64,000 nt of DNA from an uncultured Lachnospiraceae bacterium (GTDB lineage: Bacteria > Bacillota > Clostridia > Lachnospirales > Lachnospiraceae). A program made the translations under genes and the position numbers. The DNA is taken from assembly GCA_910584725.1 (NCBI GenBank), contig CAJUBE010000006.1, forward strand, positions 62,001-126,000, in the 5' to 3' direction. A model generated the notes under the pieces. The model was not told where the DNA came from and searched no databases. It saw only the letters and a program-made list of their open reading frames with translations. Below are positions 24,427 to 32,837 of this stretch, one piece after another (the first letter of the stretch is position 1; every line of letters starts with the position of its first letter).

Positions 24427-24783
24427 TTATTTCTTGGGCTTCGGTTTAAAGATAAGGCTTGCAATATATCCGAACACCAACGCCGCCGCGCATCCCACCG
24501 CTCCCGTCTTAAAGCCGCCTTGGAACAAGCCTATAAACCCGTTTTCGTCCACGGCCTCCTTCACGCCCTTCATCAGAATATTGCCGTAGCCGAGAAGCGG
24601 CACACTGGCTCCCGCCCCCGCAAACTCCATAAAAGGCTCATACCATCCGACAAAACTGATCACTGCGCCCACGCATACCAACAACACCATGACACGCCCC
24701 GGCAAAAGCTTTGTTTTCTCTAAAAGAACCTGCACCAAGGCGCAGATCAGGCCTCCCACCCAAAATGCATTGAAATAATCCAT
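24427..24783 (-). CDS. spoVAE: SpoVAE-family stage V sporulation protein
   Basis: 118 residues with four hydrophobic segments. The N-terminus DYFNAFWVGGLICALVQVLLEKTKLLPGRVMVLLV and the centre PLLGYGNILMKGVKEAVDENGFIGLFQGGFKTGAVG match SpoVAE(b). SpoVA proteins form the channel that loads and releases dipicolinic acid in spores. The ATG at 24783 with GGAGGGACGGG upstream is chosen over the frame start at 24825. Unusually it is alone; spoVAD lies about 7 kb away and no spoVAC is seen. Confidence 0.88.
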   Translation of the reverse strand: MDYFNAFWVGGLICALVQVLLEKTKLLPGRVMVLLVCVGAVISFVGWYEPFMEFAGAGASVPLLGYGNILMKGVKEAVDENGFIGLFQGGFKTGAVGCAAALVFGYIASLIFKPKPKK

Positions 24784-24962
24784 CCCGTCCCTCCATGATT
24801 CAGACATCTTAGCGCCCTTTTTCATCCGGCACTAAAATTCTTCTTATTTGTCACAGCAAAGTCAAAAGCTAAACTGTAACATTAGTTTCTGCCATTTGGG
24901 AAAGATTATGCAGCATAAAAATTTTTCTGTCTCCTGCCGGGAGAACCTATGAAATAGTAAAA

Positions 24963-24997
24963 GGGAACGCGCCCTTATGCAATCAGGATACGTTCCC
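24963..24997 (-). terminator. Terminator of aroK
   Basis: Reading minus, GGGAACG (24997-24991) pairs with CGTTCCC (24969-24963), followed by TTTTAC. It lies about 45 bases after the aroK stop at 25041. The rest of the 24784-24960 gap holds nothing recognised. Confidence 0.7.
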
Positions 24998-25040
24998 ACT
25001 ATTCTTTCTTTTGTAATTCTTATGATGCCGCGTTTCCCGC

Positions 25041-25541
25041 TTATCGGAAGGCTGCCGAAATTTTCTCCACAATCTCCCGAATTGACATCCCTGCGCACTC
25101 CAACATAATATCGGCATATTTTTCATAAAGCGGCAGCCGCTCCGCATAAAGCGCGTCCAGATCCTGCCCTTCTTTGAGCGTCACGCCCCGCTCCGCAAGG
25201 TCGCCAAGCCGCTCTCTGATCTCCTCCAGCGGAAGCGCCAGATACACCACCGTGCCGATCTGCTTATAATGCGCCATCGCGTTCTCACCGTAGACTGCGC
25301 TGCCCCCAGTGGCAATCACCGTGCGCTCCTCCTCCATGGATTCACCCACGGTTTCCTCCAACGCCCAGAAGCCTTCCACACCGCGCTCCTCTATGATCTC
25401 GTGCAGAAGCTTTCCCTCCCAGCTTTGGATCACCAGATCCGCATCCACAAAGGCGTAACCAAGCTTCTTCGCCAGCACCACGCCCACCGAGCTCTTCCCC
25501 GCTCCGGGCATACCGATCAGTATGATATTATTTCCGATCAT
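25041..25541 (-). CDS. aroK: Shikimate kinase
   Basis: 166 residues. Phosphorylates shikimate at the 3-hydroxyl in the chorismate pathway. The Walker A loop GMPGAGKSS is at residues ~9-17, VDADLVIQ supplies the shikimate-contacting Asp, and GGSAVY is the GGG-type motif (here GGS, a mild deviation), with RPLY-like LPLYEKYAD near the C-terminus. No other aromatic genes are adjacent. Two TTATGTAAAC motifs lie in the 100-base gap upstream. Confidence 0.92.
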   Translation of the reverse strand: MIGNNIILIGMPGAGKSSVGVVLAKKLGYAFVDADLVIQSWEGKLLHEIIEERGVEGFWALEETVGESMEEERTVIATGGSAVYGENAMAHYKQIGTVVYLALPLEEIRERLGDLAERGVTLKEGQDLDALYAERLPLYEKYADIMLECAGMSIREIVEKISAAFR

Positions 25542-25544
25542 AAC

Positions 25545-25614
25545 TTATGTAAACCTCTCTTGCGTAATTTTATCGCATCACTTGTTGACGCGCGTCATCA
25601 TACTTTATGTAAAC
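25545..25614. repeat. Pair of TTATGTAAAC motifs
   Basis: Exact copies at 25545-25554 and 25605-25614, 60 bases apart, in the gap between ridA (upstream) and aroK. Each is followed by C and a pyrimidine-rich stretch. Confidence 0.6.
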
Positions 25615-25637
25615 CACTATCCTGCGCAGATGTTTCT

Positions 25638-26015
25638 TTACTTCAGATAAGCCATAACTTCCACTTCACACAAAACATCCTTCGGAAGCTGCTTCACCGC
25701 CACACAGCTTCTCGCCGGTTTCTCTGTGAAATACTTTTCATACACTGCATTAAACGCCGCAAAGTCCGCCATCTCCGCCAGGAAACAAGTGGTCTTCACC
25801 ACTTTCGTGTAGTCCGTGCCCGCCTCCGAAAGAATCGCTCCCACGTTTTTCATTGCCTGCTCCGCCTGCTCGGTTACATCCTTGCCTTTGATCTCCCCCG
25901 TAGCAGGGTCGATCGGAATCTGCCCCGACGCGAAGAGGAAATCCCCCGCGATAATTCCCTGAGAATAAGGGCCGATCGCCGCCGGCGCTTTGTCTGTCGA
26001 TACTTTAGTTAACAT
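25638..26015 (-). CDS. ridA: RidA family reactive-intermediate deaminase
   Basis: 125 residues. Hydrolyses reactive enamine/imine intermediates formed by PLP enzymes. The signature AIGPYSQGIIAGDFLFASGQIPIDPATGEI and the late EKPARSCVAVKQLPKDVLCEVEVMAYL contain the conserved Ser-Cys-Arg region (the catalytic Arg is in PARSCV). The ATG at 26015 is chosen because GGAAGGAGA precedes it; the frame extends eight codons upstream without a site. Confidence 0.95.
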   Translation of the reverse strand: MLTKVSTDKAPAAIGPYSQGIIAGDFLFASGQIPIDPATGEIKGKDVTEQAEQAMKNVGAILSEAGTDYTKVVKTTCFLAEMADFAAFNAVYEKYFTEKPARSCVAVKQLPKDVLCEVEVMAYLK

Positions 26016-26051
26016 AATACTTTCTCCTTCCTTTGCCATTTTATATTCTGC

Positions 26052-26144
26052 GGAGAATGCCGCATTTCAGGCATTCTCCTACGTGAGACTTAGAACTTCT
26101 CCACGAAGCAGCCTCTGCTGCTGAGTTTTAGAAGTTCTTTTCAC
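26052..26144. repeat. Dispersed two-part palindromic element, copy C
   Basis: GGAGAATGCC/GGCATTCTCC (26052-26061, 26070-26079) then GTGAGA with AGAACTTCT (26092-26100) / AGAAGTTCT (26130-26138) around an inner GCAGC hairpin. It supplies the last codons and stop of the small gene ending at 26128 (Glu-Lys-Asn-Phe-stop). Confidence 0.75.
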
Positions 26145-26373
26145 TCTCTCCAAATCTTGCTTTTACATAAAAGCCTCTGGCGTTCTCGATGACCTCCGTC
26201 ACTACGCCCTCCCGCTCAAGCATCCGCTCCCGGAACGGAAAATTGCCGGACATGGCAAGGGACGGGTCGATCGTATAATAATAATTGCTTGGAAGAACGC
26301 CCTCGGTCACCGTCACCCGGTCGCCCTCTTTGAGAAGCCCCGGACGCTCCATCTTAAATTCCATCTCTCTCAT
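26128..26373 (-). CDS. Small conserved hypothetical protein
   Basis: About 81 residues: MEFKMERPGLLKEGDRVTVT, then LPSNYYYTIDPSLAMSGNFPFRERMLEREGVVTEVIENARGFYVKARF. Beta-rich with a KOW/SH3-like feel (EGDRV, GVVTEV, YVKARF), but no family is recognised. The start is uncertain (26373 or 26364; frame open to 26412). The last four codons come from the dispersed palindromic repeat, so the repeat has probably replaced the original 3' end. Confidence 0.6.
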   Translation of the reverse strand: MREMEFKMERPGLLKEGDRVTVTEGVLPSNYYYTIDPSLAMSGNFPFRERMLEREGVVTEVIENARGFYVKARFGESEKNF

Positions 26374-26538
26374 GCCGATCCCCGCTTCCTGTCCATTCCT
26401 TTTATCCAACAATTATTATAATCATATTGAAAGATTTTTCCAAGTAAAATATTCAACTCAGGTTCAGAAGCAGATTTCATAGTTACAATTCACATTTATA
26501 TAATAACTTTCCGGCAGCTTCTTCCACCCTTCCCCGCC

Positions 26539-26571
26539 GGTACAGATTGCGCTTTTTTCGGTATACTTTGC
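26539..26571. promoter_or_regulatory. Paired direct-repeat operator upstream of the PP2C gene
   Basis: GGTACAGATTGC (26539-26550) and GGTATACTTTGC (26560-26571), starts exactly 21 bases apart. The same pair occurs at 31696-31728. A TATACT -10 (26597-26602) has no recognisable -35 at the right distance, and the repeat ends two bases before that place, as for an activator site. Confidence 0.55.
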
Positions 26572-26699
26572 AAAGCGGATCCCTCTCTTTCTCTGCTATA
26601 CTATATAGGAGTATGCTGACGGATCAACGGACGCATGAATTTGCGCCGGAAACGTCCCGCAGCGAACCACCTATAACAAAAAGCAAATGAGGACCAGTC

Positions 26700-28139
26700 A
26701 TGAAGATACCGAGAGAGAAACGCAGCAAAAAACAGAAACAGTCAAATACCGACACACAGTGGAAGGCGCTTCTGGAAAATGAGGCGGAAGCCAACCGATA
26801 CGCCGCCAAATGCCTTGCCGTATGCGCGGGCGTGGGCGCTCTGGCATGGCTGTTCAACATCCTTGGCATCTTTATCATCCCACCCATGATCATGAACATC
26901 GGTATGCCTTTCACCATCCTGTTTTTCCTGATACCGACGCTGCTCTGCCGGATCACGGGCGGCACGCCTTCCTGGCTGAAATACGGCATTGTCGTCTGCG
27001 GTATTATCAGCATTTTTATCCTGTCAAGCGCCATGCCCAAGCACGGCGTGCTGGCATGGGCAGTGCCGATTGCTCTGAGTTGTCATTATTACAGCCAAAG
27101 TCTGACCAGGCTTACGCTTGTGGCGTCCTGGGCGCTTTTTTCCGCCTCCATCTATGTGGGCATGTACATCGGCGAGGGGGATCTGAATCTGATGATCAAT
27201 GAGCCCGATATCACAAAACGGGTTATCACCGATAAAATGCTGTTTGAGGCCACCCTCTTTTTCGTGCTTCCCCGCGCCCTGATTCTGCTCGGCATTTCTT
27301 CCATCTGCACTACGATTGCCGCGAGAACAAGGCGTCTTCTGGAACGGCAGATTAAGGACAGCGAAGAACGGCAGCGCATCTCCACGGAGCTTGACGTGGC
27401 GACCCGGATTCAGGCCGATATGCTTCCCTGTATTTTCCCCGCCTTCCCGGAGCGTCCCGAGTTTGACATCTATGCCACCATGAATCCCGCAAAGGAGGTA
27501 GGCGGCGACTTCTACGATTTCTTTATGGTGGACGAGACGCATCTGGCCATCGTGATTGCCGACGTTTCGGGAAAAGGCGTGCCTGCCGCTCTCTTTATGG
27601 TGATCGGCAAGACGCTGATCAACGACCACACAAAACCCGGTGTCGATTTGGGCGAAGTCTTTTCGGAAGTCAACGAACTGCTGTGCCGCTCCAACAACGA
27701 AGGGCTGTTCATCACCGCCTTTGAGGGCGTTCTCGACCTTGTGACCGGGAAATTTACTTTCGTCAACGCGGGACATGAAATGCCCTTTATCGCAAAGGCA
27801 GGCGGTATCTACGAAGCTCATAAACTGCGCCCCGGCTTTGTGCTTGCCGGCATGGAAGATATGGTATATCAGAGCGGGAGTATACAACTTTCCCCGGGGG
27901 ACAAAATTTTTCAGTACACGGACGGCGTGACCGAGGCCACCAACGCGGCCCATGAGCTTTACGGCATGGATCGTCTTTCCGATGTGCTCTCCAAAAATAC
28001 CGATAAAAAACCTGCGGAACTTCTGCCCGTCATAAAGGCCGACATAGATGCCTTTGTGGGTGAAGCCCCGCAGTTTGACGATATTACCATGCTCTGTGTG
28101 TCCTACCTGAAAAAGCTGGAAAATCCGCAGGCGGTTTAG
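26700..28139 (+). CDS. Membrane PP2C/SpoIIE-type serine phosphatase (RsbU-like)
   Basis: 479 residues. Residues ~40-205 hold about six transmembrane helices with no known sensor motif, then a coiled linker (RRLLERQIKDSEERQRIS). The SpoIIE/PP2C domain runs from ~225 to 470: EVGGDFYDFF, VIADVSGKGVPAALFM, FQYTDGVTEATN and FDDITMLCV carry the metal-binding Asp residues, so it should be active. Expected substrate is a phosphorylated STAS protein; one is encoded in the convergent cluster (31281-31589). Stop overlaps the receiver gene's stop region from the other strand. Confidence 0.92.
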   Translation: MKIPREKRSKKQKQSNTDTQWKALLENEAEANRYAAKCLAVCAGVGALAWLFNILGIFIIPPMIMNIGMPFTILFFLIPTLLCRITGGTPSWLKYGIVVCGIISIFILSSAMPKHGVLAWAVPIALSCHYYSQSLTRLTLVASWALFSASIYVGMYIGEGDLNLMINEPDITKRVITDKMLFEATLFFVLPRALILLGISSICTTIAARTRRLLERQIKDSEERQRISTELDVATRIQADMLPCIFPAFPERPEFDIYATMNPAKEVGGDFYDFFMVDETHLAIVIADVSGKGVPAALFMVIGKTLINDHTKPGVDLGEVFSEVNELLCRSNNEGLFITAFEGVLDLVTGKFTFVNAGHEMPFIAKAGGIYEAHKLRPGFVLAGMEDMVYQSGSIQLSPGDKIFQYTDGVTEATNAAHELYGMDRLSDVLSKNTDKKPAELLPVIKADIDAFVGEAPQFDDITMLCVSYLKKLENPQAV

Positions 28140-28546
28140 ATGTTATTCCAGTTGAGGGATTCGTCTGCGGAAGCATCCTCCAGCGCCGCATGTACCTTTT
28201 CCATCAGGATATCCTCGTCGATGGGCTTCACCACATAGTCCTTCGCGCCTCCCGCTACCGCCCTTACCACATGGTTTCTGTCGTTGTTGGATGTCAGGAA
28301 AATAACAGGCACATTCTGCAGATGCTCCTTCTCCTTAATCATTTTCAGCATCTCATACCCGTTGATCTCCGGCATGTCAATATCCAGTATGATCAGATCA
28401 GGCGTCCTGTCTTTTAAAAACTGGAGCGCCCGTCTGCCGCCGTTAAACACATGCAGATCATACTTTTCACCAAGCACCTTAATCAGCATTTTCAGGACTA
28501 TGCCGCTGTCGTCCACCGCCACGATAAGTTTCTTGTTAAACGCCAT
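28136..28546 (-). CDS. CheY-like single-domain response regulator
   Basis: 136 residues, receiver domain only. IVAVDDSGIVLKML carries the acidic pair, LIILDIDMPEINGYEML the phosphoacceptor Asp, VIFLTSNND the Thr/Ser and DYVVKPIDEDILMEKV the Lys. The 3' end is a short acidic tail. Its start overlaps the end of the hybrid kinase by 11 bases, so it is a likely phosphoacceptor from that kinase. It has no output domain, so it must act through protein contact. Confidence 0.93.
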   Translation of the reverse strand: MAFNKKLIVAVDDSGIVLKMLIKVLGEKYDLHVFNGGRRALQFLKDRTPDLIILDIDMPEINGYEMLKMIKEKEHLQNVPVIFLTSNNDRNHVVRAVAGGAKDYVVKPIDEDILMEKVHAALEDASADESLNWNNI

Positions 28547-30824
28547 TTCCGTCTCCTCCTTTTTCTCTCAGTAAGGCAATCGCTTTCTCCTCGTCAAATT
28601 CATCTTCCAAAGCAGTCAGCGCCTGCTTTATGCGCTCACGCATTTCGGGCTCCAGCGGATGTTCCATCCACGCCCTCAACTTCTCTACCGCCTGATTTGT
28701 CTCAAAATCATCCAGAAGCGCCGCCACAGCCTCAAGATCGTCCTCCGAGAGCGCTAATATCTCGCCGCCTTCTGCCGCAAGGTATTTTTCCTCTTCCCCC
28801 GCGCCGTACTTTTCCGAAAATTTCTGAAAGCTCATAATCGTTTTATCCCAGAGCAGCGCCAGTTCTTCAAAATGAGCATCCACATAGACCTCATTTCCCG
28901 CCTTGCTCTGCTTTTCATGCGCAAACGCCATATCCGCAAGCTGCTCCGCGCCGAGCGTCCTCGCATTTCCCTTTAAGCCGTGCACCAGAATTGCGTAATC
29001 CGGTAAGTGACCGTCAGCGAGAAACCGCCGCATGTCTTCCTGTTTGCCTCTGTCTCTGATAAACAGCCGCACAAGCTCAAGATACATTTCCAGATCGTTT
29101 TTGGCATATTTCATGCCGTTTTCCAGAGAAATGCCCTCTTCCAGAAAAGCTTCCCGATCCGCCTGCGCAATTTTCTCCGCCGTCTCCCGCCCGCCGGAGG
29201 CTGCGTCTTTTACCAGTTCTCGCGGCAGATACTTTGCTGCTGTCTGCTCCAGCAGGTCGCCGTCGATGGGTTTGGTCAGAAAGTCGGCAAAGCCTTCCTT
29301 CAAATAACCTTCCCTCGCCCCGGAAAGCGCGTTTGCCGTCAGCACAATCACCGGCGTATCTTTGTTGGGAAAATCCGTCATCTTTTGTATCTCATGAAGC
29401 GTTTCAATGCCGTCCATCTCCGGCATCATGTGATCCATAAATATGATATGGTACGGTTCTTTCTTCACAAGCTCCAGACACTTTTTCCCGGAATCCGCCG
29501 TTGTAATCTTCATCTTCGTGCGCTTTAACAGCGACTTGAATACAGTAAGGTTCATGCTGTTGTCATCCACCACAAGCACACTAGCCTCCGGCGCCTCGAA
29601 AGTCTGCCGTTTCTGTGAAAGATTCTGCTCCCGTCTGCTTCTGATCGTCTCGAAATCCCCTGTCGGTTCGTCACATACAATTCTCTGTGGAATCGTGACT
29701 GTGAAATCGGAGCCTTTTCCGTATTCGCTCTCCACCTTCATTTCCCCGTCCATCAGCTTTAAGAGCGACATGGTGATGTTCATGCCAAGGCCCGTCCCCT
29801 CGATATTGCGGTTTTTCTCCTCGTCAAGCCTCTGGAAGTTCTCAAAGAGCCTTCCCATATCCTCCTTGCGAATTCCCATGCCCGTATCCTTTACGGATAT
29901 CGTCAACGCAATTTCCTCTCCGCCTTTTCTTACGTATGCCACCGTCATTTCTATGCCGCCCTGCGGCGTGTATTTGACTGCATTAGTCAATAAATTTGTC
30001 ACAATCTGCTTGATTCTGACATCGTCCCCATACAACACGCGCGGCAAGGTTTCGTCCAATGAAAAACGGATACTGAGTCCCTTTTCCTGCGCCCGCAGAA
30101 AGATCACGTTCCACAGATCCATCATCAGATTTTCCGGCGCGTACTCCACCCGGACGATCTCCATTTTACCCGACTCGATTTTGGACATATCCAGAATGTC
30201 GTTAATCAGAAACAGGAGCGTTTTTCCCGAACTTTGAATATTTGCCGCGTAGGACAGAAGCTGCTTGTCCTCGCACTCCCTGAGAATCATCTCGTTCATG
30301 CCCAGCACGGCATTGATGGGGGTCCGAATCTCGTGGGACATGTTGGAGAGGAAAAGGCTCTTCGCCTCGTTCGCCCTAACCGCCTCGTCCTTTGCTTTCT
30401 CATATTCCCGGTTCAACTTCTGTATGCGGTCCAGCGCGGTCTGCGCGTCGCGCAGTTCATTTAACTCCGTCACATCATTCATCACCACGACGACTGCTTT
30501 CTCGCCTTCACTTCGTATGTAACTTGTGGAAAGCGAAAGATTTCTGGTCTCCCCCTCCATCAAAAAGTCAACCGGCATATTGCTTACTCTGCCCTTTTCA
30601 TAGACCGCGTCCAGAATCGCCTCAGTAAAGTCGTCCGTCCCCTCCCTGGTCAGAAATACGTTGACAAAGGAATCCCCGATATCCTCCTGCGTCAATCCGA
30701 GCATCTGTTCCGCCGCCGGATTCAGCATGACAATCTTGCCGTTCATGCCGATCACCATGACGCCTTCCAGCAGACTGGTTACGATTTCCCTGTATAGATC
30801 CCTGTGCTCCCATTGTTCCGTCAT
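28536..30824 (-). CDS. Soluble hybrid histidine kinase: PAS-HisKA-HATPase-REC-HPt
   Basis: 762 residues without membrane segments. PAS (~10-125), coiled coil, HisKA with FLSNMSHEIRTPINAV (His164), HATPase with NLLTNAVKYT, DTGMGI and GTGLGMNIT, a receiver (SVLVVDDNSMNLTVF ... IIFMDHMMPEMDGIETL) and a C-terminal HPt (YAILVHGLKGNARTLGA). The last ~60 residues are a helical extension also seen in the kinase at 44.4 kb. It is in an operon after the RsbW-like and STAS genes and before the CheY-like gene, linking phosphorelay to partner switching. Confidence 0.94.
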   Translation of the reverse strand: MTEQWEHRDLYREIVTSLLEGVMVIGMNGKIVMLNPAAEQMLGLTQEDIGDSFVNVFLTREGTDDFTEAILDAVYEKGRVSNMPVDFLMEGETRNLSLSTSYIRSEGEKAVVVVMNDVTELNELRDAQTALDRIQKLNREYEKAKDEAVRANEAKSLFLSNMSHEIRTPINAVLGMNEMILRECEDKQLLSYAANIQSSGKTLLFLINDILDMSKIESGKMEIVRVEYAPENLMMDLWNVIFLRAQEKGLSIRFSLDETLPRVLYGDDVRIKQIVTNLLTNAVKYTPQGGIEMTVAYVRKGGEEIALTISVKDTGMGIRKEDMGRLFENFQRLDEEKNRNIEGTGLGMNITMSLLKLMDGEMKVESEYGKGSDFTVTIPQRIVCDEPTGDFETIRSRREQNLSQKRQTFEAPEASVLVVDDNSMNLTVFKSLLKRTKMKITTADSGKKCLELVKKEPYHIIFMDHMMPEMDGIETLHEIQKMTDFPNKDTPVIVLTANALSGAREGYLKEGFADFLTKPIDGDLLEQTAAKYLPRELVKDAASGGRETAEKIAQADREAFLEEGISLENGMKYAKNDLEMYLELVRLFIRDRGKQEDMRRFLADGHLPDYAILVHGLKGNARTLGAEQLADMAFAHEKQSKAGNEVYVDAHFEELALLWDKTIMSFQKFSEKYGAGEEEKYLAAEGGEILALSEDDLEAVAALLDDFETNQAVEKLRAWMEHPLEPEMRERIKQALTALEDEFDEEKAIALLREKGGDGNGV

Positions 30825-30829
30825 GTGCG

Positions 30830-31237
30830 CTATATCTCCTTGCGTATTTTCAGGATATTCTTTCCGTCCTTATACTCGTAGGTAATCTCGTTCATATTTT
30901 TCTTTACAATGTAAATACCGAGTCCGCCGACATCCCTCTCCTCCGCGGACAGCGTCACATCCGGATCCGCTTTTGCAAGCGGGTCATAGGGCACGCCTTG
31001 GTCGATAAACGTGATGACCACGGAAAGCGGCTCCTCCACCACCTCCACCCGCACCGTTGCCGGCCCCGTTCCGGGATGATACGCATAGTGAACGATGTTG
31101 CTGAACAGCTCGTCTATGGCAATATCGATCTGTGCCTGTGCCTTCATCGGACAGTTAAACTGTTCCAGCTGCTCGTCCACAAATTCCGTAATAACCGGAA
31201 TGCTCTCCACTGTTGCTTCAACCGTTAGCTCTTTCAT
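30830..31237 (-). CDS. RsbW/SpoIIAB-like serine kinase (anti-sigma-type ATPase)
   Basis: 135 residues of a GHKL ATPase domain. The N-box is AQIDIAIDELFSNIVHYAY, the G1 box ITFIDQGVPYDP and the G2-like GGLGIYIVKKNMNEI. It would phosphorylate the STAS antagonist next to it and bind a target, often a sigma factor; no matching sigma gene is adjacent, so the output is not known. Ends five bases before the hybrid kinase. Confidence 0.9.
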   Translation of the reverse strand: MKELTVEATVESIPVITEFVDEQLEQFNCPMKAQAQIDIAIDELFSNIVHYAYHPGTGPATVRVEVVEEPLSVVITFIDQGVPYDPLAKADPDVTLSAEERDVGGLGIYIVKKNMNEITYEYKDGKNILKIRKEI

Positions 31238-31280
31238 ATGCGCTCCCTCTATTCGTAACTGTTCCTATGCCAAACAATTA

Positions 31281-31589
31281 CTATTCCTCTATGTTGAGAA
31301 TATCCAGAAATCCCGTAACCTCAAAAACCTCCTGAATCGTCTCGTTGACATGGCAGATTGTCATTCCGCCTTTCCGTTTCATAAACGCCTTGTGCGCTGC
31401 CAGAAGGATGCGCAGACCCGCGGAAGAGAGATATTCCAAACCTTTAAAATCCAACGTCAGCTTCTGCGTCTCCGCGTTCGCAATACATGTGTTGATCTCC
31501 GCTTCCAACTGAGGTGCGGTGGTGGTGTCAAGGCGCCCCGCAGGCAGAAGCATAACTTCATTTCCGTTTTCTTTCTTTTCAATCGTCAT
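31281..31589 (-). CDS. STAS-domain anti-sigma factor antagonist (RsbV-like)
   Basis: 102 residues. Core GRLDTTTAPQLEAEI and LDFKGLEYLSSAGLRILLAAHKAF, where the Ser in YLSSAGLR is the phosphorylation site of the family. It works with the RsbW-like kinase 43 bases downstream; the PP2C phosphatase at 26.7 kb is the expected activator. Promoter region carries the same paired direct repeats as the PP2C gene. First gene of the operon. Confidence 0.92.
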   Translation of the reverse strand: MTIEKKENGNEVMLLPAGRLDTTTAPQLEAEINTCIANAETQKLTLDFKGLEYLSSAGLRILLAAHKAFMKRKGGMTICHVNETIQEVFEVTGFLDILNIEE

Positions 31590-31695
31590 AAATTGTGTAC
31601 CCCTTTCTTCTACTTCTTCCCAAAATACAAGATAAAACTGTACGTTTCATTTAATAATTTATCATATCACAAATCTGCCTTTTCTCGGGCCAAAT

Positions 31696-31728
31696 GGTAT
31701 AGATTGCTTCTTTTTTGGTACACTTTGC
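31696..31728. promoter_or_regulatory. Paired direct-repeat operator upstream of the STAS operon
   Basis: GGTATAGATTGC (31696-31707) and GGTACACTTTGC (31717-31728), starts 21 bases apart. Each half differs from its counterpart at 26539-26571 by one base. On the minus strand a TATGAT -10 lies at 31666-31661 without a -35. Relative to the gene, the repeats are in the opposite orientation from those at the PP2C gene. Confidence 0.5.
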
Positions 31729-31746
31729 GCTTTTGGTTTACATAAT

Positions 31747-31785
31747 GCAAAAGGGCAATAACCCAATAAGATTATTGCCCAAACC
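31747..31785 (-). terminator. Terminator of spoVAD
   Basis: Reading minus, GGGCAATAA, a short loop, then TTATTGCCC followed by TTTTGC. It lies 35-70 bases after the spoVAD stop at 31820. A GTTTACATAA (the reverse of TTATGTAAAC) follows at 31736-31745. Confidence 0.75.
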
Positions 31786-31819
31786 ATAACACTATATAAA
31801 AACTGACAAAATACTGTTC

Positions 31820-32836
31820 CTACCCCTTATACTGCTCCAGCACCACCCCGTGCGCAATGCCCGGGATCGACTGCCCTTCATTGTAGCTGGTCTTACTTAG
31901 AAGCGCCCCTGTAGGCAGAAAAAGTACTCTCTTCCAAATACCCTCCTCGATCTTTTTCAAGACATATGCCGACAACACCACCGCGCTGCACCCGCAGCCC
32001 GAACCGCCCGCATCCGTGTGCTGTTTCTCGTTGTCGTAAATCTCGATGCCGCAATCCATGTGCTGTCTGGTGATATCAATCTGCTTCTCCGCCAGCAGAT
32101 CAAATAAAAGCTGCTGCCCCACTTCGCCCAGATCCCCGGTGATAATCTTGTCGTAGTCCTTCGGTTCCCTGCCGAAATCTTCCAGATTCTGTACGATTGT
32201 GCTCGCGGCTGCCGGGGCCATGCAGGCGCCCATATTCATGGAATCCTTCACGCCGTAATCCACGATTTTTCCGACCGTCACGCCCTCCATCACCGCCCGC
32301 GTCTGCTGCCCCGGCTGTGAAGAGACGAGGAAGGCACCGCTGCCCGTCACCGTCCACGTTGCCGACTTGGGCCTCTGGTTGCCGTAGGAAAGTGGGAAGC
32401 GAAACTCCTTCTCCGCACTTGCAAAATGGCTGGAAGTGATACATGCCGCCTTGTCGGCAAATCCCGCGGAAACCATCATGCCGCCCATGGTTAAGGACAG
32501 CCCGCAGGTGGAACACGCGCCGTAAAGTCCCACATGGGGAAGCTGATACCCCGCCAGCCCAAAGCTGCTGGCAATGGACTGCCCAAGCAGATCTCCCGCA
32601 AACACCATCTGAATATCCTGCTTGGTAAGCCCCGCCTTCGAGATGGCAATCTCTAATGCCTCTTTCTGCAGACGGCTCTCCGCCTCCTCCCAGTTTTCCG
32701 CACCAAAGCTGTCATCATAACCGACCTTGTCAAAAAGCTCCCCCATGGGTCCCTCTGCTTCCTTGCTGCCCACGATGGAGGCGCTGCTTATAATGTACGG
32801 TTTCCTCACAAACTGAATGCTCTGTTTTCCCAACAT
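31820..32836 (-). CDS. spoVAD: Stage V sporulation protein AD
   Basis: 338 residues, thiolase-like fold protein of the SpoVA complex that binds dipicolinic acid. Recognised by GSKEAEGPMGELFDKVGYDD, LQKEALEIAISKAGLTKQDIQMVFAGDLLGQS, GLYGACSTCGLSL and PLSYGNQRPKSATWTVTGSGAFLV. The gene is apart from spoVAC/spoVAE (SpoVAE is 7 kb away), so the usual operon is split here. The start codon lies one base after a strong hairpin whose 3' arm holds the likely ribosome site. Confidence 0.95.
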   Translation of the reverse strand: MLGKQSIQFVRKPYIISSASIVGSKEAEGPMGELFDKVGYDDSFGAENWEEAESRLQKEALEIAISKAGLTKQDIQMVFAGDLLGQSIASSFGLAGYQLPHVGLYGACSTCGLSLTMGGMMVSAGFADKAACITSSHFASAEKEFRFPLSYGNQRPKSATWTVTGSGAFLVSSQPGQQTRAVMEGVTVGKIVDYGVKDSMNMGACMAPAAASTIVQNLEDFGREPKDYDKIITGDLGEVGQQLLFDLLAEKQIDITRQHMDCGIEIYDNEKQHTDAGGSGCGCSAVVLSAYVLKKIEEGIWKRVLFLPTGALLSKTSYNEGQSIPGIAHGVVLEQYKG

Positions 32837-32837
32837 A

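Noticed and set aside
24784..24960. Possible sigma-G promoter before the SpoVAE gene (GCATA ... CAGAAACTA)
   Set aside because: The -10 departs from CATNHTA at several positions and the spacing is off, so it is not reported as a promoter.
27024..27953. 309-codon minus-strand open frame
   Set aside because: Antisense to the PP2C phosphatase, whose catalytic motifs are clear on the other strand.
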